Of a stretch of DNA of 10,136 bases, positions 1 to 6,626 are shown piece after piece (the first letter of the stretch is position 1; each line of letters starts with the position of its first letter). The stretch spans positions 1 through 10,136 of the forward strand of contig JAEZVR010000081.1 of NCBI GenBank assembly GCA_023420715.1, given 5' to 3'. The DNA is from Bacillota bacterium (GTDB lineage Bacteria > Bacillota > Clostridia > Saccharofermentanales > Fastidiosipilaceae). The translations under genes and the position numbers were made by a program. The notes beneath the pieces were generated by a model. The model saw only the letters and a list, made by a program, of their open reading frames with translations, did not search any database and had not been told where the DNA came from.

Positions 1-536
1 TTGAATAATTCCATGGAGCGCTGATTGGAGACAATGAGGAGCATCACGAGGACAAAGCCGAGCCCACCGCAATATTGCATAAAACTCCGATAGAACAAAA
101 AGGATTGAGGGACAACGGAAACGTCCATGACAGAAAGCCCTGTTGTCGTAAAGCCACTGACGGATTCGAACAGCGCTTGTACAAAGCGAAGCTGGCCCGA
201 AAGTACAAAGGGGAGGGCACCGATCAGAAAACCCCAAATCCACGCAAAGAGCACGATGACGGTGCTCTTGCGATGTTCATCTGGACGATTTGTCGTATAG
301 ACGCGATCTGTTCGGAAACATAAGGCATGCAAGATGCCCGCAAAAATCGATAGGCTGCCGGGAATGATAAAAGCAGGTGCCAAAGGCCATTCGTCTGGGA
401 AAAAAGGGAAGATCAACAGCGGAACAAAGATGATGCCACCGATGAGAATCATGAGTTTTCCCAAATTTGAGAGATAGTGCCAGGGTTTTACTTGTCTTTT
501 ATCTTCGCTGCGCAAGGGCTGTTTGATCGGCATCAT
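1..536 (-). CDS. trkH: TrkH/KtrB-type potassium uptake channel subunit, N-terminal part (3' end outside window)
   Basis: This encodes the membrane subunit of a Trk/Ktr potassium uptake system, which moves K+ into the cell under control of cytoplasmic TrkA proteins. Only the first 178 residues are visible; the family is usually around 450-490 residues, so well over half lies beyond the left edge. Hydrophobic segments lie at about residues 27-45, 54-73 and 92-112. The first K+ selectivity-filter loop is visible as SGFTTTG (residues 127-133), followed by the FYRSFMQYCGGLGFVLVMLL segment (148-167), which matches the RSxxQxxGGLG helix of TrkH. Two Met codons stand in tandem at 536-534 and 533-531. 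A GAGG at about 543-546 serves either, and I chose the first. The start lies only 2 bases after the stop of the upstream trkA, so the two are probably translationally coupled. Confidence 0.93.
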   Translation of the reverse strand, partial: MMPIKQPLRSEDKRQVKPWHYLSNLGKLMILIGGIIFVPLLIFPFFPDEWPLAPAFIIPGSLSIFAGILHALCFRTDRVYTTNRPDEHRKSTVIVLFAWIWGFLIGALPFVLSGQLRFVQALFESVSGFTTTGLSVMDVSVVPQSFLFYRSFMQYCGGLGFVLVMLLIVSNQRSMELF

Positions 537-538
537 GT

Positions 539-1201
539 TCAACCTCGTTTCAATTGCGCAATCACTTCTTTTTCGCGATTGGGGGTGGTTAAAATTACCA
601 AATGATCGTGAGGTAGCAAGGCTGTATCACCGCGTGGAATGACAATTTGATCGGCTCGCAGGATGGTGCCTAAAATGACATCCCGTGGGAGATTAAGCGC
701 CTGAACTTGACGGTGTGTGGCATAATCATCTGCTTCCAATGTCAATTCCAAAATTTGCACCCGGCCATCTCCAACCGGAATAATACCCGTTATTTCGTCG
801 ATTAAGGCATGTTGTTCAATCACGCTGGTGAGGGTTGAGACTGCACAGACCGCGCTGTCGATGCCCATAGCATGAAAGAAGGCGATCTTTTTGGGATCGG
901 ATACAAGGGCGACTGTTTTGGTCACACCGAATCTTTTTTTGCACAGCTGACAAATCACGAGATTATCTTCATCTCGAGCGGTTAAGGCGATGGCCATGTC
1001 TGCCTGATCAGCGCCGATATCTTCGAGTACAAAGGGCTTTGTCCCATCGCCGCAAAAGACTGAAAAACGACCATCGGCTGCTAAAACGTCACAATCTTTA
1101 GGTTCTCGATTGACAATCATGACTTGAAAACCACGACAGACAAGAGAGGCAGCTAAAGCTTGAGCTTTTGTACGCCCTCCGACAAGCAGAATATTACGCA
1201 T
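539..1201 (-). CDS. trkA: TrkA-family K+ uptake regulatory subunit, RCK_N plus RCK_C domains
   Basis: This is a cytoplasmic gating subunit of the Trk system, 220 residues long, the usual size of a two-domain Ktr/Trk regulator. Residues 1-135 form a Rossmann-like RCK_N domain and residues 143-220 an RCK_C (TrkA-C) domain, including RGDTALLPHDHLVIL (190-204), the typical 'G D xL xxxD xLxxL' end of that domain. The glycine loop reads GGRTKA (8-13) instead of the classical GxGxxG. GDGTKPFVLEDIGADQADMAIALT (51-74) and DEDNLVICQLCKKRFG (77-92) are typical of the second TrkA in paired-TrkA operons. The open frame extends upstream to 1387, but that would overlap the neighbouring trkA heavily. The Met at 1201 has a GGAGGTG ribosome binding site 5 bases upstream and begins exactly at the first beta strand. 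It overlaps the preceding trkA by 8 bases and is followed directly by trkH. Confidence 0.92.
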   Translation of the reverse strand: MRNILLVGGRTKAQALAASLVCRGFQVMIVNREPKDCDVLAADGRFSVFCGDGTKPFVLEDIGADQADMAIALTARDEDNLVICQLCKKRFGVTKTVALVSDPKKIAFFHAMGIDSAVCAVSTLTSVIEQHALIDEITGIIPVGDGRVQILELTLEADDYATHRQVQALNLPRDVILGTILRADQIVIPRGDTALLPHDHLVILTTPNREKEVIAQLKRG

Positions 1202-1619
1202 GTTGCACCTCCGGATGCAGAAGTTCTTCTTCGATGGCTTTGGCAGATAAAATGACGGGACAAATGGTTTTGATGCCAAATTCCTCATAAACACAGGCGT
1301 GTTCGGGATCGTAAAGACGCGCGATAACTTGTTTAACCTTAAAAAGGTGTTTGGCCATTTGTGCCACCATGATATTGATATTGTCATTATTGGTCACGAC
1401 AATGAGTTGGGTATTTGGGTTGAGATGAATTTCTTCCAAGACGGCAACGTCGGTTGCGTCGGCCTCTAGCGTTAGTCCGCCATATGCCGGAGAAAGCTTT
1501 CGGAAGTGATCCGCTTTTTGATCGATAATGAGCACATTTTTATGCTGTTCTGAAAAGAGATTTGCCAATTGTGCCCCCAGGCGACCACATCCGATGATAA
1601 CAATGGACCGTTTTTCCAT
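1194..1619 (-). CDS. trkA: Short TrkA-family protein, RCK_N domain only
   Basis: This is a 141-residue cytoplasmic nucleotide-binding regulator, first gene of the potassium-uptake operon. It has a complete Rossmann RCK_N fold: beta1 with GCGRLG (residues 10-15), an exact GxGxxG dinucleotide/ATP-binding loop, and an Asp at the end of beta2 (IIDQ, D33). LEADATD (51-57) and VVTNNDNINIMVAQMAK (74-90) follow. It stops just after the N domain and carries no RCK_C domain, unlike standard 220-residue TrkA proteins. The following gene supplies a C domain but has a degenerate glycine loop, so the two may form a heteromeric ring on TrkH (inference). The start has an AGGAGG 7 bases upstream. Its last 8 bases overlap the next trkA. 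The stop is a clean TAA and I see no sign of frameshift. Confidence 0.88.
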   Translation of the reverse strand: MEKRSIVIIGCGRLGAQLANLFSEQHKNVLIIDQKADHFRKLSPAYGGLTLEADATDVAVLEEIHLNPNTQLIVVTNNDNINIMVAQMAKHLFKVKQVIARLYDPEHACVYEEFGIKTICPVILSAKAIEEELLHPEVQHA

Positions 1620-1626
1620 ATGACAT

Positions 1627-1632
1627 CCTCCT
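1627..1632 (-). promoter_or_regulatory. Ribosome binding site of the short trkA
   Basis: A perfect AGGAGG on the minus strand lies 7 bases before the ATG at 1619. It fixes the start of the potassium operon's first gene. Confidence 0.8.
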
Positions 1633-1646
1633 CTAAGATGCTATTC

Positions 1647-1655
1647 ATTTTAGCA
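1647..1655 (-). promoter_or_regulatory. Candidate extended -10 promoter element for the trk operon
   Basis: On the minus strand the sequence TGCTAAAAT fits an extended -10 (TGn plus TAAAAT, 5 of 6 to TATAAT). It lies 27 bases before the ATG, leaving a short leader that just contains the ribosome binding site. I find no good -35 hexamer 16-18 bases upstream, which extended -10 promoters can tolerate. No start site has been mapped, so this is a prediction. Confidence 0.4.
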
Positions 1656-1736
1656 CTCGCCCGAAAAAACGGACGAAAAGCGAATGAAAAAAAGCAGAAC
1701 ATTTTTGATTTTGGGTATGTGTTTATGAATTGTCCA

Positions 1737-1745
1737 TGATAAAAT
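1737..1745 (+). promoter_or_regulatory. Candidate extended -10 promoter element for the five-gene plus-strand operon
   Basis: TGATAAAAT is a TGn-extended -10, the same TAAAAT hexamer as in the divergent trk promoter. It lies 28 bases before the ATG at 1774 and implies transcription starting near 1752. No convincing -35 hexamer is visible at 16-18 bases spacing. Confidence 0.4.
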
Positions 1746-1773
1746 AAATTGACCAATTGTGTGAGAGGTGGAT

Positions 1774-2334
1774 ATGAAACCAATTGCAATCTTAATGGCA
1801 AATGGCACAGAAGAATGCGAGGCTTTGCTCGTTGTGGATTTGCTGCGCCGTGCAGCGATACCGATTCATCTGCTGAGTATTGAAGCGACATCTGCCATTA
1901 CCTCTTCGCACAATATTGTGATACAAACGGATGCGAGGTTACAGGACAGCCGGCCTGACGATTATTCTGGTGTGATTTTACCAGGTGGTTTACCCGGCAC
2001 AGAACGGTTGCGGGTACAGCCATTGGTTAAAGCTTTTGTCATGGCTATTGCTCAGCAAAATGGCTTAATTGCCGCCATTTGTGCTGCGCCGACAGTTTTG
2101 GCAGATTATGGCCTATTGAGCCGTCAAGCAGCAACCTGTGCGCCGGGTTTTCGCAATCAGTTAACCGGTGCTTTGGTTCAAGCTCGTTCGGTGGTTGTTG
2201 CAGAAAATGGCATCATTACCGCAAATGGTTTGGGTAGTGCCATTCCCTTCGCTTTAACGATTATCGAACGGTGCTTAGGCGAAGCAGCAGCTTCGGATAT
2301 TGCCTTAAAAATTTGCTATCCGCCAGCGTGGTGA
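1774..2334 (+). CDS. DJ-1/PfpI (YajL-type) family protein
   Basis: This is a small cytoplasmic protein of the DJ-1/PfpI superfamily, 186 residues, the usual size for the DJ-1/YajL branch. Members have been linked to oxidative and carbonyl stress protection (chaperone, deglycase or glyoxalase activity), and the exact reaction is debated. Diagnostic features are NGTEECEA near the N terminus (residues 10-17, containing the conserved Glu that contacts the reactive Cys), VILPGGLPGTE (67-77), and the nucleophile elbow AAICAAPTVL with Cys103. A late GLGSAIPFALTIIE (152-165) matches the YajL/DJ-1 signature 'GPGTAIDFGLKII'. An in-frame GTG lies at 1768, but it falls inside the GAGAGG ribosome binding site (1763-1768). 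The ATG at 1774, 5 bases after that site, is therefore preferred. It is the first gene of the operon, 12 bases before the CorA gene. Confidence 0.9.
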   Translation: MKPIAILMANGTEECEALLVVDLLRRAAIPIHLLSIEATSAITSSHNIVIQTDARLQDSRPDDYSGVILPGGLPGTERLRVQPLVKAFVMAIAQQNGLIAAICAAPTVLADYGLLSRQAATCAPGFRNQLTGALVQARSVVVAENGIITANGLGSAIPFALTIIERCLGEAAASDIALKICYPPAW

Positions 2335-2341
2335 GGAGGAG
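2334..2341 (+). promoter_or_regulatory. Ribosome binding site supporting a GTG start for the CorA gene
   Basis: AGGAGGAG begins on the last base of the DJ-1 gene stop codon and lies well placed for the GTG at 2347. An ATG at 2345-2347 is in another frame, so GTG is the real start. Confidence 0.75.
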
Positions 2342-2346
2342 ATAAT

Positions 2347-3279
2347 GTGCTTGAATTCTTCAAAACATTCAATAACACTGTTGAACGCCTTGCCCATATT
2401 GAGCCAGGCTGCTGGATTAATTTGGCCGATCCAACCCATGAGGAGTTAACGTATATTGAAGAAACCATTCATGTGGATCCGGATTTGCTAAAAGCCGCCC
2501 TGGACGAAGAAGAAACCTCACGTATCGAAAGTGAATCGGGTCAAACGCTCATTGTCGTTGACGTGCCGGTGCCCGCTTCAAGTGACACCAATTCCATTTA
2601 TACCACTGTTCCGCTTGGTATCATCTCCATGAAAGACTATTTTTTGACCATTTGCTTGGAAGATGAGATCTTTTTAGATGACTTTAAGGCCAACCGGATC
2701 AAGGATTTCTTTACGCAATTCCGGACGCGTTTTATTTTGCAGATTTTGTTTCGGAATGCAACAAAATATCTACAATATCTTCGGCAGATCGAAAAGGCAT
2801 CGAATCGTTTTGAGGAAACGATGTCTAGATCACTTAAGAATAAAGAATTGCTCGAATTACTGCGCCTGGAAAAAAGTCTGGTTTATTTTTCAACATCCTT
2901 GCGTTCCAATGGGATTGTCCTTGAGCGACTGATGCGCAATGCCAGGATCAAAAATTATCCGGAAGATGAAGAGTTGCTCGAGGATGTTATTATTGAAAAC
3001 AAGCAGGCGATCGAGATGGCCAATATATATAGCAGTATTTTAAGCAGTACAACAGAGGCTTTTGCTTCCATCATCTCGAATAATCAAAATAATGTGATGA
3101 AAGTGTTGACCTCGGTCACCTTAGTCATGGTTATTCCAGAAATTATCGCCGGTCTTTTTGGGATGAATGTGCCGGTGCCTCTATCTGAGCACCCCTACGG
3201 TTTTTGGTTAATCATTGGTTTAATTGTGGGGCTTTGCACCTTGCTGATCCTATATTTGAATAAAAAGGACATGTTTTAG
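2347..3279 (+). CDS. CorA-family divalent cation (Mg2+) transporter
   Basis: This is an inner-membrane channel of the CorA metal-ion transporter family, 310 residues, normal for the family. Members work as pentamers and carry Mg2+ or Co2+; a few Zn-exporting relatives exist, so the ion is not certain. The cytoplasmic part has the opening WINLADPTHEEL (23-34), a beta domain (about 60-105), and a long charged helix (about 145-250). The C terminus has two membrane helices, about 251-270 and 286-304. Between them is the selectivity signature GMN (272-274) within FGMNVPVP; the usual preceding Tyr is Phe, a variant common in Firmicute members. It ends in the positive tail NKKDMF. It starts with GTG. 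It follows the DJ-1 gene by 12 bases and precedes the MscS gene by 11, in one transcript. Confidence 0.92.
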   Translation: MLEFFKTFNNTVERLAHIEPGCWINLADPTHEELTYIEETIHVDPDLLKAALDEEETSRIESESGQTLIVVDVPVPASSDTNSIYTTVPLGIISMKDYFLTICLEDEIFLDDFKANRIKDFFTQFRTRFILQILFRNATKYLQYLRQIEKASNRFEETMSRSLKNKELLELLRLEKSLVYFSTSLRSNGIVLERLMRNARIKNYPEDEELLEDVIIENKQAIEMANIYSSILSSTTEAFASIISNNQNNVMKVLTSVTLVMVIPEIIAGLFGMNVPVPLSEHPYGFWLIIGLIVGLCTLLILYLNKKDMF

Positions 3280-3290
3280 GAGACGCGCAT

Positions 3291-4367
3291 ATGGGGACCT
3301 GGTTTTCGCAAATCATGCAGATGCAGTGGCTAGGCCGCTCACTCGCGCATTGGTTGCGTTTGGTTGTCGGTCTACTTGGGGTGCTGGTGCTCGCCATCCT
3401 GCTCTATCTTGGTCTTCGTTTGCTTATTCACAAAGTTTTTAAGCGGTTTGGTCGTTCGGTGCACCAATTGGAAAGACCGTTAAAACAATCCATTCGCTGT
3501 CTAGCTTACGCAATCTCGGCACATCTGATTCGAGAAGCTGTCCGGTCAAATCATCACATGGATGCGGTGCTCGATCATTTTTGTCGATCCTTTTATGTGC
3601 TGGCGATTTCAGTTGCTTTGGCAACTTTATTGCCGGCTTTTGTCAATCTTTTGGGTCGCCAGTCTGCTAAAAGGCAAAATGATGCCTATCATTCGACGGT
3701 TGGGCATTATTTTGCGATTATCATCCGTTGCATCATTTGCCTATTCGCGATTTTGGCGATTTTGGCCATTTGGGGCGTTAATATTTCTGGTTTATTAGCC
3801 GGTGTGGGTATTGGCGGATTGGCCCTATCTCTGGCTGCAAAGGACACCTTATCGAATCTGATTGGGGGCATGACCATTATTTTAGATCGACCCTTTGCGA
3901 TTGGGGATTATATTCAATTGGAAAGCAATGAAGGCACAGTTGAAGCCATTGGTTTTCGATCGACAAAATTGCGCACATCCGAAACGTCGTTGATCATTTT
4001 GCCGAATAACAAGGTCGTCAGTGAAGCCGTGGTGAATATTAGCCGTCTTCAGTTAAGGCGGATTTCGATTCTTTGGTCCATTCATGCCCAAACACCATCT
4101 GAAAAAATTTCAGCCTTACTCGAGAAAATCCGGCATGCTTTTAAGCCGGAGGATCGCTTGCAATTGAGTCTGGAAGGCTTAGATGGCGCAAAGCTGACCA
4201 TTTTGATGCGGTTTTACAGATCGAATACGCAATACGATGACGGATTAAACTGCAAAACCCAGTGGATGATTCAGCTCAAAGCCTGGTGCGAAGCATTGGA
4301 GATCGAAACACAGGCCCTACCCTTTGCAGTTGATCTCAACCTGTCTCCATGCGGACCTGTTGAGTGA
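3291..4367 (+). CDS. MscS-family mechanosensitive ion channel
   Basis: This is a membrane channel of the small-conductance mechanosensitive family, which opens on membrane tension during hypo-osmotic shock and releases solutes. It is 358 residues long, somewhat above E. coli MscS (286), with an extended N-terminal part. Hydrophobic segments lie at about 19-47, 99-122 and 138-160. The pore helix TM3 follows, with GVNISGLLAGVGIGGLALSL (162-181) and its alternating Gly/Ala pattern, then AAKDTLSNLIGG (182-193). The beta domain has DRPFAIGDYIQL (199-210), GTVEAIGFRSTKLRT (215-229) and ILPNNKVV (236-243), all canonical MscS landmarks. The ATG is served by a GGAG that overlaps the CorA stop codon, so the two are likely coupled. 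With the adjacent Trk and CorA genes it suggests ion and turgor control (inference). Confidence 0.93.
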   Translation: MGTWFSQIMQMQWLGRSLAHWLRLVVGLLGVLVLAILLYLGLRLLIHKVFKRFGRSVHQLERPLKQSIRCLAYAISAHLIREAVRSNHHMDAVLDHFCRSFYVLAISVALATLLPAFVNLLGRQSAKRQNDAYHSTVGHYFAIIIRCIICLFAILAILAIWGVNISGLLAGVGIGGLALSLAAKDTLSNLIGGMTIILDRPFAIGDYIQLESNEGTVEAIGFRSTKLRTSETSLIILPNNKVVSEAVVNISRLQLRRISILWSIHAQTPSEKISALLEKIRHAFKPEDRLQLSLEGLDGAKLTILMRFYRSNTQYDDGLNCKTQWMIQLKAWCEALEIETQALPFAVDLNLSPCGPVE

Positions 4368-4403
4368 TGATGGGATAATCGGTCAAAAATACAGCAGATG
4401 TTG

Positions 4404-4410
4404 AGGAGGT
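4404..4410 (+). promoter_or_regulatory. Ribosome binding site deciding the start of the PfkB-like gene
   Basis: AGGAGGT lies 4 bases before the ATG at 4415. The alternative in-frame GTG at 4409 is part of this site and cannot be the start. Confidence 0.7.
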
Positions 4411-4414
4411 GACT

Positions 4415-5377
4415 ATGGCTCAAATCGTATCCTTAGGGGAAACCATTGTTGATTTAACAGCGGTTGGCTTTTCGAATGAAGGTCATCAATTGTATGAAGA
4501 AAACGCAGGTGGATCTGCCTCCGTGGTTGCTGTTACTGCTCAGGCATTCGGGGCACAAACTGCTTTAATTGGTAAGGTTGGTGCAGATTTATTTGGTGAT
4601 CGTTTGGAACAGGCCATTCGCAAAACGGGTGTTGAAACACAGTCGCTGATTTTTGATCCAGAAGCACATACGACCTTGTGTTTTGTCACCCTAGATGAAG
4701 TCGGTCGTCCGCAATACCAATTTGTGCGCAAACCGGGTGCGGATACTTTGCTGGAAATTGGAGAATTATCGTTCGATACCATCGAAGAGGCAACAGTGTT
4801 GCACGTCAGTGGCATGGCTTTGACCCAGGATCCGATTCGACAAGCGGCGAGAACAGCGGCGCAGGTGGCTCAAGAGGCAGGCACGCTGGTTTCGATTGAT
4901 CCAAATTACCGAGAACATGTGTGGGCTTCGCCTGCCGCATTCAGAGCGCATACACTTAATTTTATGACCATGGCCCAGTTGGCTTTTATGGATGAAGATG
5001 AGCTTTTCTTGCTCACGCAAACGGATACGGTTCAGGCAGGAGTGGCTTATTTGCTTGACCGCGGATTACGGATCGTCGTGGTACGTCAAGCGGATCATCA
5101 GACCTTTGTCCAGTGTCAAAACGGTGATCTGGCGGTGGTACAGCCACAACTCGAATGTTTGGATCAGACGGGTGCCGGTGCAATTTTTATTGGGGCTTTT
5201 TTGGCTGGATTTGTTAAACATGGCGGGCATTTAGATCTCGCTTTGTCCCAAATTGAGGGGATTACCCGAATGGCTAATTTGGCATCGGCATTAAGCACGA
5301 CCAAACGCGGTAGTTTGGCTGCTGTGCCAAAAGCTCAACAGGTTCAAGAAGTACTTAATCAGACAGTGTTGATTTAA
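4415..5377 (+). CDS. PfkB-family carbohydrate kinase homologue with altered catalytic motif
   Basis: This is a 320-residue ribokinase-fold protein closest in pattern to fructokinases, which phosphorylate sugars with ATP. Family landmarks are the opening IVSLGETIVDL (4-14), GG at 32-33, LIGKVGADLFGDRL (51-64), the mid-chain IDPNYREHVW (161-170), and the C-terminal signature DQTGAGAIFIGAFLAGF (250-266). In active members the last motif is DTxGAGDxF, with its Asp acting as catalytic base. Here that position is Ala256, followed by Ile257. The first signature, usually GG(A)PxNVA, reads GGSASVVA and lacks the conserved Asn. The rest of the frame is intact with no stops, so it is not an obviously decayed gene. 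It may be non-catalytic, regulatory or slow (inference). It lies 47 bases after the MscS gene and 15 bases before galE. Confidence 0.85.
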   Translation: MAQIVSLGETIVDLTAVGFSNEGHQLYEENAGGSASVVAVTAQAFGAQTALIGKVGADLFGDRLEQAIRKTGVETQSLIFDPEAHTTLCFVTLDEVGRPQYQFVRKPGADTLLEIGELSFDTIEEATVLHVSGMALTQDPIRQAARTAAQVAQEAGTLVSIDPNYREHVWASPAAFRAHTLNFMTMAQLAFMDEDELFLLTQTDTVQAGVAYLLDRGLRIVVVRQADHQTFVQCQNGDLAVVQPQLECLDQTGAGAIFIGAFLAGFVKHGGHLDLALSQIEGITRMANLASALSTTKRGSLAAVPKAQQVQEVLNQTVLI

Positions 5378-5392
5378 AGGAAAGGAGATCTT

Positions 5393-6412
5393 ATGGGTCA
5401 GACAGTTTTAGTCACAGGAGGTGCCGGTTATATTGGCTCCCATACATTGATTGCTTTGGTGGAGGCCGGGCATCAACCGATTGTGGTGGATGATTTTAGT
5501 AATAGTCATCCGAAGGCGATTGAGCGCGTGGCAGCATTGGTCGGTCAAACGATACCTTGCTATGCCATTGATGTCTGTGACGAGGTTGCATTAAACCAAG
5601 TTTTTGAGACACATTCAATCGACGCCGTGATTCACTTCGCCGGATTTAAGGCAGTGGGCGAGTCTGTACAAAAACCGATTGAATATTATCAGAATAATTT
5701 ACAGAGCACCTTGGTCTTGGCAAAGGTTATGCTGGCTCATCAGGTTAAACGTTTTGTCTTTAGTTCTTCAGCCACCGTTTATGGTATTCCTGAATCGGTG
5801 CCCATGTCTGAAGATTTTCCGCTTTCCTGCACCAATCCATATGGCTGGACAAAGTTGATGAACGAACAAATTTTAAGAGATATTGCTGCGGCAAACCCCG
5901 GCTTCTCAGTTATTCTATTGAGATATTTTAATCCGATTGGTGCGCATCCTTCTGGGCAGATTGGGGAAGACCCAAATGGTGTGCCAAATAATTTGATGCC
6001 CTATATTGCTAAAGTGGCGATTGGTGAACTCAAACAACTCAATATTTTTGGGGATGATTATGAGACTAAAGATGGCACAGGGGTACGGGACTATATCCAC
6101 GTGGTAGATTTGGCAGAAGGCCATGTGGCTGCTTTGAATTATTTAATGGATCATCCAGGTGTAGAAGCGATTAACCTCGGAACAGGCGTCGGTTATAGCG
6201 TTAAAGAAATCAAAGAAACCTTTGAACGCGTCAATGGGGTCCGCATTCCTGCGGTCATTGCGCCTCGTCGTCCAGGTGATATTGCGACAAGTTATGCAGA
6301 CCCTAAAAAAGCAAAGGCCTTACTGGGCTGGGAAAGTCGAATGACACTGGAAGATATGTGTCGAGATGTGTATCGTTGGCAGACGAATTATCCAAAGGGT
6401 TATCGGGATTAA
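5393..6412 (+). CDS. galE: UDP-glucose 4-epimerase
   Basis: This cytoplasmic enzyme interconverts UDP-glucose and UDP-galactose using bound NAD+. It serves galactose use and supplies UDP-galactose for surface glycans. It has 339 residues, full length for the family. The NAD-binding loop GGAGYIGSHT is at 9-18, HFAGFKAVGESV at 81-92, the catalytic Ser in FSSSATVYG (123-131, S126), and the Tyr/Lys pair in NPYGWTK (Y150, K154). RYFNPIGAHPSGQIGEDP (177-194), NNLMPYIAKVA (199-209), DGTGVRDYIHVVDLAEGH (227-244) and RRPGDIATSYADPKKA (292-307) are characteristic of GalE in that order. The AAAGGAG ribosome binding site sits 5 bases before the ATG. No galK or galT is adjacent, so a role in precursor supply for cell-surface polysaccharide is as likely as galactose breakdown. 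It is the last gene before a terminator. Confidence 0.96.
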   Translation: MGQTVLVTGGAGYIGSHTLIALVEAGHQPIVVDDFSNSHPKAIERVAALVGQTIPCYAIDVCDEVALNQVFETHSIDAVIHFAGFKAVGESVQKPIEYYQNNLQSTLVLAKVMLAHQVKRFVFSSSATVYGIPESVPMSEDFPLSCTNPYGWTKLMNEQILRDIAAANPGFSVILLRYFNPIGAHPSGQIGEDPNGVPNNLMPYIAKVAIGELKQLNIFGDDYETKDGTGVRDYIHVVDLAEGHVAALNYLMDHPGVEAINLGTGVGYSVKEIKETFERVNGVRIPAVIAPRRPGDIATSYADPKKAKALLGWESRMTLEDMCRDVYRWQTNYPKGYRD

Positions 6413-6431
6413 GTTAAGCCAAAACGTGTCG

Positions 6432-6470
6432 AACACCTCAGTTTTAACTGGGGTGTTTTCTTGATTTTTT
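6432..6470 (+). terminator. Intrinsic terminator after galE
   Basis: An 11-base-pair hairpin (arms 6432-6442 and 6447-6457, one G-T pair, 4-base loop) is followed by a T-rich run to 6470. It ends the five-gene operon and separates it from the surface-protein gene. Confidence 0.92.
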
Positions 6471-6496
6471 GAAAAGAAAAAAATAGAATTTACACT
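6469..6496 (+). promoter_or_regulatory. Candidate sigma-A-type promoter of the surface-protein gene
   Basis: TTGAAA (6469-6474, 5 of 6 to TTGACA) and TACACT (6491-6496, 4 of 6 to TATAAT) are separated by 16 bases. The -35 falls in the T run of the terminator. This would put transcription start near 6503, just before the ribosome binding site. The -10 is weak, so the match is only moderate. Confidence 0.4.
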
Positions 6497-6510
6497 ATGT
6501 TTACACATTT

Positions 6511-6517
6511 AAAGGAG
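6511..6517 (+). promoter_or_regulatory. Ribosome binding site of the surface-protein gene
   Basis: AAAGGAG lies 7 bases before the ATG at 6525. A second in-frame ATG at 6519 is only 1 base from the site, too close to be used, so 6525 is the start. Confidence 0.75.
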
Positions 6518-6524
6518 AATGGTT

Positions 6525-6626
6525 ATGGGGAGAAAAAGGTTTAATCTGAAACGACTCATGGCAACTGGTTTGGCCAGTCTATTGGCGGTGACCTCGTTTG
6601 GCCTGATCAATATTAAGCTTCAGGCG
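6525..6626 (+). other. Signal peptide of the surface protein
   Basis: Residues 1-34 have a positive start (MGRKRFNLKR), a hydrophobic core (LMATGLASLLAVTSFGLINI) and a likely signal peptidase I cut after LQA, before EEQP. The product should leave the cell by the Sec route. There is no lipobox Cys. Confidence 0.8.

Noticed and set aside
75..323. 82-residue open frame on the plus strand
   Set aside because: It is antisense to trkH, which shows clear family motifs, and has no recognisable content or convincing ribosome binding site.
1194..1201. Possible frameshift splitting one large TrkA into two
   Set aside because: The second protein has its own ribosome binding site and a complete N domain, and the join would give RCK_N-RCK_N-RCK_C, not the usual order of a full-length TrkA. 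Overlapping starts are normal in such operons.
1202..1387. Long upstream extension of the second trkA frame (Met at 1387)
   Set aside because: It would overlap the short trkA by about 194 bases in another frame and adds residues unrelated to TrkA. The Met at 1201 has its own GGAGGTG and starts at the first beta strand.
1472..1891. 139-residue minus-strand open frame crossing the divergent promoter region
   Set aside because: It overlaps both trkA and the DJ-1 gene, and its translation resembles no family.
4368..4414. Possible separate promoter or terminator between the MscS and PfkB-like genes
   Set aside because: The 47 bases hold only a ribosome binding site. I see no hairpin with a T run and no convincing promoter pair.
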